The position numbers and the translations under genes were made by a program. Positions 1-6,209 of a DNA stretch of 16,136 nucleotides are shown here, in pieces. The notes below the pieces were generated by a model. The model was not told the DNA's origin. It did no database searches and saw nothing but the letters and a program-made list of their open reading frames with translations. The DNA is from Candidatus Aalborgicola bjergmarkensis (GTDB lineage: Bacteria; Pseudomonadota; Gammaproteobacteria; Burkholderiales; Burkholderiaceae_C): positions 1 to 16,136 of the forward strand of contig JADJFE010000038.1 of NCBI GenBank assembly GCA_016708725.1, written 5' to 3'. How positions within the stretch are numbered: the first letter of the stretch is position 1; every line of letters starts with the position of its first letter.

Positions 1-242
1 CTTTTGCCGGTATCGACCCGATTGCGGTCATAGAAATCCAGCGTATCATCAATTTTCTCAAAGCGCGCAACATTGGCGTGTTGATTACCGACCACAACGT
101 GCGCGAAACTTTGGGTATTTGTGACCATGCCCCCCACCATCCTCGCCGCTGGGACGTACTGGCTGGGGCGCAAACTTTTGGGGACATTGTGGACAATGCC
201 GAAGTGCGGCGGGTCTACCTGGGTGAACATTTCCGGATGTAA
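1..242 (+). CDS. lptB: LptB, LPS export ABC transporter ATP-binding protein (C-terminal part)
   Basis: This is the last ~80 codons of the cytoplasmic ATPase of the LptB2FGC lipopolysaccharide transporter; the 5' part lies outside the window. The frame from position 3 reads FAGIDPIAVIEIQRII, then the H-loop region GVLITDHNVRETLGICD, and ends in VRRVYLGEHFRM followed by TAA, the classic LptB tail. Between codons 129-131 and 183-185 the expected stretch (normally like YIISAGTVLA) is replaced by PHHPRRWD. Frame +1 over about 136-156 instead reads TILAAGT. A pair of compensating small indels would explain this. rpoN follows 15 nt downstream, the usual lptB-rpoN order in proteobacteria. Identity is secure; the internal garble is probably a sequence error. 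Confidence 0.93.
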   Translation, partial: FAGIDPIAVIEIQRIINFLKARNIGVLITDHNVRETLGICDHAPHHPRRWDVLAGAQTFGDIVDNAEVRRVYLGEHFRM

Positions 243-257
243 AGGATTGACTTCAAT

Positions 258-1887
258 ATGAAACAAGGCCTTTCTCTGCGCGTTTCGCAGCATTTGACGC
301 TCACACCCCAACTGCAACAATCCATCCGTTTGCTGCAGCTCTCCACGCTGGAACTGAGTCAGGAAGTCGAGCAGATGCTGGACCAGAATCCCTTTCTGGA
401 GAAAACCCAGGATGAAGCGATTAGCGAGGATTTTGGCCTGCCGCAGGCCGACACGCCGGTGAGCGCAGGTGAACGGGTCCTTGATCTTGCTAGTAATTCT
501 GCAGCTGCTCCCGCTGATTCCACGGGGGCTAGTGGCCAAAATAGCGATGAAGTGACGCCGCTCACGGGAGATGAGGGTCCCGATTGGGACGGGGATGGCA
601 CGCAGGACATGTCCCCGGATGACAACGAGTGGGGTACCGATGCCAAGGCGCGCACCAATAACCTGGATGCGGGGATAATCTCGATGCCACCGAATGGGCG
701 CGTTCGCACGAGTCGCTGCAAACGCATTTGCATCGCTAAGCCCCCTGAGTTTGCATCTGGGGCAGCTGGATGCAGCTGCGCTAAGTTTTTTGATTGAGTC
801 GCTCAACGACGATGGTTACCTTGAAGACACCCTGGACGATCTGGTGCGGGGGCTGGCCGGTGCGGATGCAGATACGCAGCAGCTGGAGGATTTACAGCAC
901 CACTTCACGGTCGCCTTGCACCTGTTGCACAGCCTGGAGCCGACCGGTGTGGGTGCCCGTAACCTGGGAGAGTGCTTGCGTCTGCAACTCAAGGCCAGGT
1001 TAAATGATGCGTCCGCAGCCCCCGACCCCAGGCAGCGTATGCTTTTGGAGCTTGGTCTGTGCATGTGCGAGCAGCCCATGGATTTGCTGGCCCGGCGTGA
1101 CATCAAGACCTTGACGCAACGCTGTGGTGGTGTGGATGCCCATGTGCGGGAGGCGCTGGCGCTGATCGCACAGCTGGAACCCAAGCCTGGGCGGCGTTTT
1201 GTCAATGTCGAGCGCAATCTGGTGATACCCGATGTGCTGGTGGTGCCGATTACCAGGTCAGAAACCAGCCTGCGCGCAGGTGCCAATTCCCAATTCCGGG
1301 TCATGCTCAATCCGGACGTCATGCCCCGGCTGCGGGTGCATGACATTTATGCCAACGTGCTGCGCAACCACCGCGCCACATGCGGCAAGGAGGGCGCTGG
1401 CTATGCTGGTTTGCAGCAGCAATTGCAGGAAGCGCGCTGGTTCATCAAAAATGTTCAGCAGCGCTTTGATACCATTTTGCGTGTCAGCACGGCGATTGTC
1501 GAGCGGCAAAAAGGCTTCTTCACCCACGGCGAAATGGCCATGCGCCCCCTGGTGTTGCGTGAGATCGCCGATGAACTGGGCTTGCATGAATCCACCATCA
1601 GCCGCGTGACCAGCGCCAAATACATGGCCACACCGTTTGGCACCTTCGAGCTGAAATACTTTTTTGGCTCGGGCCTCGGAACCGAATCGGGCGGCAGCGC
1701 ATCCAGCACGGCCGTGCGCGGTCTTATCAAACAATTCATTGCCGCCGAAGATGCCAACAAGCCCCTGAGTGATAACCAGATATCCGAAATGCTCAAGGAG
1801 CAAGGCATCGAGTGCGCGCGCCGCACCGTTGCCAAATACCGGGAGGGTCTCAAGATTGCGACGGCTTCCCTTCGAAAGGAACTATGA
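258..1887 (+). CDS. rpoN: RNA polymerase sigma-54 factor RpoN (two frameshifts in this sequence)
   Basis: Sigma-54 directs RNA polymerase to -24/-12 promoters that need AAA+ activators. The start at 258 has AAGGA at 242-246. Region I is clear (LSLRVSQHLTLTPQLQQS through LEVEQ-like residues to about 48), followed by an acidic region II. The C-terminal half has the HTH (LREIADELGLHESTISRVTS) and the diagnostic RpoN box ARRTVAKYRE at 1816-1845. The reading is broken twice. Frame 1 runs to about 673; a second frame reads LDATEWARSHESLQTHLHR from about 680 to 736 and then meets TAA; the third frame, from about 736, runs to TGA at 1885-1887. Each shift is explained by one missing base, the first in a G run at 671-674 and the second near 734-737. 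Restored, the protein would have about 543 residues, a normal length. The stop overlaps the next start (ATGA). Confidence 0.92.
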
Positions 1888-2921
1888 ACCAACTCACCCT
1901 GTTCCTCCCCTGCGCCGCTGGCGTGGAAGACCTTTTGGCGACCGAGGTGCATGGCCTCACCGGACTCATGGGCGAGGACTTGCTGGTGCGCCGTGGTGGT
2001 GTGCTGCTGCGCTCTTCCTGGCGCTAGCCCGCTGAACAGCCTGAACTTTGCCGCGCTCAAGATCAAGGATGCCGTTTGTGATCGCTTTCGCACCAAGTCC
2101 CAGGGTGTGCGCCCGAGCGTCGATACCCACTGGCCGGATGTGCGCATCCACGCCCATGTGACCACCGACAGTTGTTCGCTGTACCTGGACACCTCGGGCG
2201 AGTCGCTGTTCAAGCGGGGGTGGCGCGAGGACAAGGGCGATGCGCCGCTGAAGGAAACGCTGGCAGCCGCCATGCTGATGGCCTGTGGCTGGCCCGATGG
2301 CGATGAAAATGGCAAGCTGCTCCCGCTGTACGACCCGTGCTGCGGCAGTGGCACCATAGCCATTGAAGCCGACGCCGCTTTGCGTTCGAGCGTTATCTGC
2401 CGTTTCAGGCGCATGTGTGGGATGCTATAAAATCAGAAGCTGCTCTCGCTGTATCCATGGGGGCTGCAGGCGAAAAGCCTATTATTTTTGGCAGTGACGT
2501 GTCGCACCGCATGGTCGATTTTGCCCAGCGCAATGCTGTGCGCGCTGGCGTGGCCGATGCCATTGAGTTTCGTGGGGGCGATGCGCTGCAGCGCATGCCG
2601 CCCACCGACATTCCTGGCGTGATGCTGCTCAATCCGCCGTATGGCGAACGTATCGCAGTGGGCGGCGTGGCCGGCAGCGCCCGCGAGAAGGCCGTGACCG
2701 AAGACGGTGGCGAATTCTTTAGCCAACTAGCGACGCATTGGAAAAAGCACTACGCGGGCTGGAACGGCTGGATTCTGACCCCGGATTTGAAACTGCCGGG
2801 CAAGATGCACCTGAAGGAGTCGCGTCGTATCCCCTTGTGGAACGGTCCGATTGAATGTCGTCTGTTTCGTTTTGATATGGTCAAAGGCGCAGTGCGCGAC
2901 AAAACCAAAGCAGCACCCTAG
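1884..2921 (+). pseudogene. rlmL: THUMP-domain 23S rRNA guanine-N2 methyltransferase (RlmL-like), internally gapped
   Basis: SAM-dependent methyltransferase of the RlmL/YcbY type, modifying 23S rRNA in the cytoplasm. The ATG at 1884 overlaps the rpoN stop and has AAGGA at 1876-1880. Three pieces are read. Frame 1 (1884-2024) gives NQLTLFLPCAAGVEDLLA and ends ..LLRSSWR at TAG 2025-2027. Frame 2 (about 2026-2370) starts SPLNSLNFAALKIKDAV and carries SAM motif I DPCCGSGT at 2332-2355. Frame 3 (about 2376-2921) starts RFAFERYLPFQAHVWDAIK and has the catalytic motif NPPYGER at 2631-2651. From memory of the family, about 50 residues of the THUMP region are missing at ~2025 and about 15-20 after motif I at ~2371. 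The pieces add up to about 345 codons, shorter than usual. The sequence may be a real double-deletion allele or an assembly error. The next gene, hicB, converges with only 6 nt between stops. Confidence 0.8.
2424..2490 (+). repeat. Short interspersed repeat copy lying in frame inside rlmL
   Basis: Within the third rlmL piece the DNA carries AGCTGCTCTCGCT (2437-2449), then TCCAT (2454-2458), a G run and GCAGGCG. The reverse complement of the repeat at 3698-3744 has AGCTGTTCCCGCT, TCCAT, AAGG and ACAGCC in the same order and nearly the same spacing. Here the copy is translated as SEAALAVSMGAAGEKPI between WDAIK and IFGSDVSHRM, a loop ahead of the next conserved block, without breaking the frame. 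The match is visible in the window; that it is a mobile or family-wide repeat is inference. Confidence 0.5.
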
Positions 2922-2927
2922 CGCCGG

Positions 2928-3344
2928 TTATTCCATGCTCAGAACAAGGCGTTTGCCCAATACACGGGCGGCGCGGTCAAGGGTTTTCAGACTCGGCCAG
3001 TGGCGAGGGTCTTCCAGGCGCTTGGCTTGCGGCCAGCTGGTTTCCAGCGCCCGGGCCAGCTCTGCCAGCGGCCTGTTGCCACGTGCCTGGCGTAGCAGCA
3101 GCACGGCTTGCGTTTTGGCATCTGGCGCTATGTAGTGGCATCCATCGGCCTTTGGGCTGGGCATGGGAATCTCCTGCCCTTCGTCCATGCGGCCATTCAG
3201 CGTGAGGGTCAGAACCTCGGCGGCGTTGAAGAGGGCTTCTTCCATGGTGTCACCCTCGGTGAATGCTTCAGAAAAGTCAATGAACTGGACAAAAAAACCA
3301 CCTTCGGGTTCGGGATTGATGGTTGCGGGATAGGTCATTGCCAT
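2928..3344 (-). CDS. hicB: HicB-family antitoxin with C-terminal DNA-binding domain
   Basis: 138-residue protein of the HicB type II antitoxin family. The N-terminal part, about residues 1-70, has the HicB fold signature: YPATINPEPEGGFFVQFIDF, then the EALFNAAEVLTL helix that follows TEGDTMEEA. Residues about 85-138 (ALLLRQ-like LLLRQARGNRPLAELARAL through GKRLVLSME) look like a small helix-turn-helix used for autoregulation. The start at 3344 has a strong AAGGAG on the minus strand at 3358-3353, 8 nt away. A second Met two codons on (MAM) is less well spaced. HicB normally neutralises a HicA RNase encoded immediately upstream; here that place holds only a broken frame ending in IERQTGLKLK. 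The antitoxin may therefore be an orphan. It is convergent with rlmL. Confidence 0.82.
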   Translation of the reverse strand: MAMTYPATINPEPEGGFFVQFIDFSEAFTEGDTMEEALFNAAEVLTLTLNGRMDEGQEIPMPSPKADGCHYIAPDAKTQAVLLLRQARGNRPLAELARALETSWPQAKRLEDPRHWPSLKTLDRAARVLGKRLVLSME

Positions 3345-3356
3345 GCAGATTGCTCC

Positions 3357-3526
3357 TTATTTCAGTTTCAGTCCGGTCTGGCGCTCGATGCAGGCAAGCG
3401 TAAACCATTTTTGGTCTATTTGCAATTGCTGAAAACAATAGGGCAGCGCGTCTCGCTTCGGCCATGCCCACAAGAAAAACCGTTCGGCCTACCTGTTATC
3501 GCAGTGCTGGGGCATAGGGTGGGCAT
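3357..3526 (-). pseudogene. Broken small gene directly upstream of hicB (possible HicA tail or zinc-ribbon remnant)
   Basis: An open minus-strand frame from 3488 down to TAA at 3357-3359 ends TLACIERQTGLKLK, 12 nt before the hicB start and overlapping its ribosome binding site. The ending resembles the GTLRSIERQ-type C-terminus of HicA toxins, and the place and spacing fit a hicA-hicB pair. The HicA core (GSHxxFxHP, VPHPKKDL) is absent. Upstream the same frame reads LPYCFQQLQIDQKWF. An adjacent frame starting with ATG at 3526 reads MPTLCPSTAITGRP, then FSCGHGRSETRCP. Joining the two by one restored base near 3439-3446 would give a Cys/His-rich CxxC-like protein. I cannot decide between a truncated HicA and a frameshifted zinc-ribbon protein. 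The sequence as given encodes no intact product. Confidence 0.35.
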
Positions 3527-3560
3527 GGCATCGCTTGCCAGCCTGTCCAGGAAAACTGCA

Positions 3561-3745
3561 AAAACATAGCTACTCCCGCTTAGTACATAAGGCGTACAGC
3601 CAGATTTGCCTTGAATTTTGCCCTTCAAAACGGGTCAATGCGATGCTGATGCCGCCATGAGGCATCAAAACGGGCCGTTGTCGGGTGTTTTTGCATGGCA
3701 AATATGGCTGTAAGCCTTATGGAATAAGCGGGAACAGCTATTGTA
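3561..3745. repeat. Large imperfect inverted repeat made of two facing copies of a short repeat
   Basis: The left arm at about 3564-3610 and the right arm at about 3698-3744 are imperfect reverse complements over about 47 nt. Matching blocks include ATAGCT, CCCGCTTA, CATAAGGC, TACAGCCA and ATTTGCC, with a few mismatches and one small gap. The ~87-nt centre has a direct repeat TCAAAACGGG (3625-3634 and 3665-3674) and a 7-bp hairpin TGATGCC/GGCATCA (3647-3653 and 3661-3667). Each arm also has its own imperfect dyad (CGCTT...AAGGCG). No transposase is encoded. It could be a MITE-like element or two independent insertions. The arms resemble the copy inside rlmL. Confidence 0.72.
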
Positions 3746-3966
3746 TAAGGAGCAATTTGGCCTTGGCTGGGAGTATCCCGGAGTCTGTCACACATCCACC
3801 CGGAAATCGACGCTGGTATGGTTTTGGCGCTGTCAACACCCAAGTGCGCCGTTTTCTTCTGCTGGTTTTGTCTGACCAGTTTGCCATCGAGCGCCGGAAG
3901 GCACCAAACGTGCTGTCCCGCTTTAAGTGGGAAGCCACAAATGGCAAAGGGCGGTAAACTGGGGGC
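3746..3966 (+). other. Gene-poor stretch with a possible unrecognised short frame
   Basis: Right of the inverted repeat I see no recognisable gene up to 3967. AAGGAG at 3747-3752 precedes TTG codons at 3757 and 3763 in a frame open to TAA at 3955-3957. From 3763 it would encode about 64 residues including LAGSIPESVTH, RWYGFGAVN, RRFLLLVLSDQFAIE and FKWEATNGKGR. The motif ATAAGGAGCAAT at 3744-3756 is identical to the hicB leader on the other strand (3359-3348). The frame has no family I recognise and a non-ATG start, so it may be chance or a remnant. Confidence 0.25.
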
Positions 3967-4236
3967 ATGAGTACTATTACTTTTGATACACTGAAATTCG
4001 CCAAAACCTTAAAAGAGGCTGGCGTACCGGAAAAACAAGCCGAGGCGCAGGCCGAGGCCATGTCTGATATTCTTGAAGTGAACCTGAAGGACTTGGCAAC
4101 GAAGGCTGACGTACTGGCTTTAAAAGAGAGCCTTCAAAAGGATATTCAATCTATGGAACTGCGCCTGACCATCAAGCTGGGCGCATTCCTGGCCGTAGCC
4201 GTTGGCGTCATGCTGACCGTGCTAAAGATGCACTAA
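3967..4236 (+). CDS. Small coiled-coil membrane-anchored protein (DUF1640-like)
   Basis: 89-residue protein: MSTITFDTLKFAKTLKEAGVPEKQAEA at the N-terminus, a charged helical or coiled-coil middle (about residues 20-65, AEAMSDILEVNLKDLATKAD, LKESLQKDI, MELRL) and one hydrophobic C-terminal segment, about residues 70-87 (LGAFLAVAVGVMLTVLK). This layout matches the bacterial DUF1640/CCDC90-like family (FDTLkf..LkeaGv...QAEA, ELRLtiKLGa). Its function is not established; a membrane-anchored coiled-coil role is inferred. The start has a GGGGG run at 3960-3964 but no classical Shine-Dalgarno. It stands alone between two repeat copies, with nothing to suggest an operon with the VWA gene 127 nt downstream. 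Confidence 0.75.
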   Translation: MSTITFDTLKFAKTLKEAGVPEKQAEAQAEAMSDILEVNLKDLATKADVLALKESLQKDIQSMELRLTIKLGAFLAVAVGVMLTVLKMH

Positions 4237-4280
4237 ATCGGCCTAAAACCCACGCAAGTCGTGCGAGGGCAGCTATCAAT
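4237..4280 (-). repeat. Third, more diverged copy of the short interspersed repeat
   Basis: Read on the minus strand, the segment starts with GATAGCTGCCCTCGCAC (4275-4259), like the ATAGCTG.TCCCGCT start of the repeat at 3744. It has a CCtCGCA/TGCGtGG hairpin with one mismatch and ends GTTTTAGGCC. It begins right after the stop codon of the preceding gene and may act as a 3' hairpin. The resemblance is partial. Confidence 0.4.
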
Positions 4281-4302
4281 TAAGTAGTATCTTTTTTCTC
4301 CT

Positions 4303-4332
4303 TTGCCTAGCCGGATGTGGCTACCCTAGAAT
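4303..4332 (+). promoter_or_regulatory. Candidate sigma-70 promoter for the VWA/lytic transglycosylase pair
   Basis: TTGCCT (4303-4308) and TAGAAT (4327-4332) are separated by 18 nt, close to the -35/-10 consensus (4 of 6 and 5 of 6 matches). A start a few bases downstream would leave a leader of about 25 nt before ATG 4364. No operator is apparent. Promoter calls by eye are weak. Confidence 0.35.
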
Positions 4333-4363
4333 CGGCACCTCCCCCGCGCTCAAGAGGCTTGCC

Positions 4364-5578
4364 ATGTTGCTCAATTTCTTCTACACCCTGCGCTCGGCGC
4401 AATTGCCGGTTTCGGTTACCGAATACCTCACCTTGCTCGAAGCCCTGAAAAAAGGCGTGGTTGGACCGGCCGCACCCGTGCCGGATGACGGGACGATTCC
4501 CAGCGCGTATACGATTGACGATTTTTACTACCTCAGCCGCACCGCCCTGGTCAAGGACGAGAAGCACTACGACAAGTTTGACCGGGCTTTTGCCGCCTAC
4601 TTCAAGGGTGTTGAAATGGTGGCGGACTTCAGCAAGGATATTCCGCTGGAATGGTTGCGTAAAAATCTCGAACTCAATCTCAGCCCGGAAGAACTGGCCA
4701 AAATCCAGAAAATGGGTTGGGACGAACTGATGGAAACCTTGAAAAAACGCCTGGAAGAACAAAAGGAGCGCCACGAGGGTGGCAATAAATGGATTGGCAC
4801 CGGCGGCACGTCGCCTTTTGGCGCGTACGGACAAAACCCGCAGGGTATTCGTATCGGGCAGGACAAAGGCCGCAACAAGAGCGCGGTGAAAGTGTGGGAC
4901 CAGCGGGTGTACCGGGACTATGACGATACACAGGAGCTGGGCACACGCAACATCAAGGTCGCGTTGCGCCGTTTGCGTAAATTTGCGCGCGAAGGTCATG
5001 AACTGGAACTCGATCTGGATGACACCATCCATTCGACGGCAGCCAATGCCGGTTGGCTCGACATCAAGATGATTCCTGAGCGGCACAACAACGTCAAGGT
5101 CTTGTTGCTGATGGATGTGGGTGGCACCATGGACGAGCACATTGCCCGCGTGGAGGAGTTGTTCAGCGCGACCAAGACCGAATTCAAGCACCTGGAGTTT
5201 TATTATTTCCACAATTGCGTCTATGACTTCATGTGGAAAAACAACCGGCGCCGCTACAGCGAGAAGTTTGATACCTGGGACATCATCCGCAAGTACAACA
5301 AGGATTACAAGCTGATTTTTGTCGGTGATGCCACCATGAGTCCTTACGAAGTTTTGCAGACGGGTGGCAGTGTGGAGTACAACAACGCCGAAGCCGGGGC
5401 CGAATGGCTGCAACGTCTGACCCATGCTTTTCCCAAGTTTGCCTGGATCAATCCCGAACCCCAGGGTGTGTGGCAATACCGCCAGAGTATCAGCATCATT
5501 GCCGAAATCATGCACCAGCGCATGTACCCGCTGACCATCAAGGGGCTGGAAGAGGCCATGCGCCACCTAAGTAAATGA
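4364..5578 (+). CDS. CoxE-like VWA domain protein (COG3825 type)
   Basis: 404-residue cytoplasmic protein with no signal peptide. The N-terminal helical part (FFYTLRSAQLPVSVTEYLTL, DDFYYLSRTALVKDEKHYDKF, SPEELAKIQKMGWDELMETL) and the linker (GTGGTSPFGAYG) are typical of CoxE-like proteins. The VWA domain follows from about residue 243. Its metal-site loop reads MDVGGTMDEH (Asp251), so the classical DxSxS is replaced by DVGGT, and GDATMSP near residue 321 is the later metal loop. Relatives usually work with a MoxR-type AAA+ ATPase in metal-cofactor insertion or protein maturation; none lies next to it here. The start at 4364 has AGAGG about 8 nt upstream. The stop overlaps the next start (ATGA at 5575-5578), so the lytic transglycosylase is probably translationally coupled. 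The long frame antisense to this gene is a shadow. Confidence 0.88.
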   Translation: MLLNFFYTLRSAQLPVSVTEYLTLLEALKKGVVGPAAPVPDDGTIPSAYTIDDFYYLSRTALVKDEKHYDKFDRAFAAYFKGVEMVADFSKDIPLEWLRKNLELNLSPEELAKIQKMGWDELMETLKKRLEEQKERHEGGNKWIGTGGTSPFGAYGQNPQGIRIGQDKGRNKSAVKVWDQRVYRDYDDTQELGTRNIKVALRRLRKFAREGHELELDLDDTIHSTAANAGWLDIKMIPERHNNVKVLLLMDVGGTMDEHIARVEELFSATKTEFKHLEFYYFHNCVYDFMWKNNRRRYSEKFDTWDIIRKYNKDYKLIFVGDATMSPYEVLQTGGSVEYNNAEAGAEWLQRLTHAFPKFAWINPEPQGVWQYRQSISIIAEIMHQRMYPLTIKGLEEAMRHLSK

Positions 5579-6189
5579 AACCCGTCCTTGCCCTCCTCCT
5601 GTTGGCCGCTGCGTGTGGCGTCCAGGCGCGCAGTGCGGAGAATGCGCCCAGGATATACCGTTATGTCTCAGGCGGAACCGTTTCCTTTTCAGACATCCCC
5701 CCGCTGCGCAGTGCATACACCATCTATAGCCCTTCATGTTATGCGTGCAACGTACATTCTGCTATCCAGTGGGACTCGACCAAATTGCATCTGGAGGCGT
5801 ATGGGAGCGTGATCGAGGAGACGGCACGCCAGTTCCGGCTGGACCCGGCCCTGGTGCGCGCCGTGATCCACGCAGAGTCAGGCTTCAACCCTGTGGCGCG
5901 GTCACGCAAGGGGGCAGTCGGCCTGATGCAGCTGATGCCTGCCACGGCCCAGCAGCTGGGTGTTGCGAATGCACTGGTGCCCGATATGAATATTCGCGGT
6001 GGCGTGCAGTACCTCGCTGGCCTGCTGACCAAGTTCAACGGGGACATTAGCCTGGCAACGGCGGCCTATAACGCAGGTCCTGGGGCCGTGCAAAAGTATG
6101 CCGGGATACCGCCCTATGCTGAAACGCAGGTGTACGTGCAGCGGGTCAAGATTTTGCACCAGCGCTACCGTAGCGCCCTGCAGGGGTGA
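5575..6189 (+). CDS. Secreted lytic transglycosylase (SLT/Slt70-like domain)
   Basis: 204-residue periplasmic murein-cleaving enzyme. A hydrophobic signal peptide spans residues 1-18 (VLALLLLAAACGVQA). Cleavage after VQA is likely, though Cys14 leaves a lipoprotein as a weaker option. Residues 26-43 (RIYRYVSGGTVSFSDIPP) resemble the DUF4124 module often found on such proteins. The SLT domain runs from about 75 to 200 with catalytic Glu101 in HAESGFNP, then GLMQLMPATAQQLG (117-130), TAAYNAGPGAV (162-172) and PPYAETQVYVQRV. It cuts the MurNAc-GlcNAc bond, producing 1,6-anhydro ends. It starts inside the stop of the VWA gene (ATGA), so the two are co-expressed; a functional link is only inferred. 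It converges on the secretion/glycan operon with 20 nt between stops and no visible terminator. Confidence 0.92.
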   Translation: MKPVLALLLLAAACGVQARSAENAPRIYRYVSGGTVSFSDIPPLRSAYTIYSPSCYACNVHSAIQWDSTKLHLEAYGSVIEETARQFRLDPALVRAVIHAESGFNPVARSRKGAVGLMQLMPATAQQLGVANALVPDMNIRGGVQYLAGLLTKFNGDISLATAAYNAGPGAVQKYAGIPPYAETQVYVQRVKILHQRYRSALQG

Positions 6190-6209
6190 ATGGGACGATC
6201 ATACAAACG

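Noticed and set aside
650..750. Programmed frameshifting in rpoN
   Set aside because: Two shifts in the same direction are needed, no slippery heptamer with a following structure is evident, and rpoN is not known to be recoded; small sequence deletions explain it better.
1455..2414. 319-codon open frame on the minus strand across the rpoN/rlmL junction
   Set aside because: Antisense to two well-identified genes; low-complexity Ser/Arg-rich product.
3647..3667. 7-bp hairpin considered as a rho-independent terminator
   Set aside because: The stem is short and not GC-rich throughout, no T tract follows, and it lies in the centre of the inverted repeat without an upstream gene on that strand.
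3625..3843. Minus-strand 72-codon frame across the inverted repeat
   Set aside because: Largely composed of repeat sequence, with no recognisable motif or convincing ribosome binding site.
4307..5566. 419-codon open frame on the minus strand
   Set aside because: It lies wholly antisense to the CoxE-like VWA gene, whose protein has clear family motifs; the antisense product is Val/His/Phe-rich with no recognisable domain, a usual shadow in GC-rich coding DNA.
6190..6209. Terminator between the convergent lytic transglycosylase and GT4 genes
   Set aside because: The 20-nt gap shows no stem-loop or T run.
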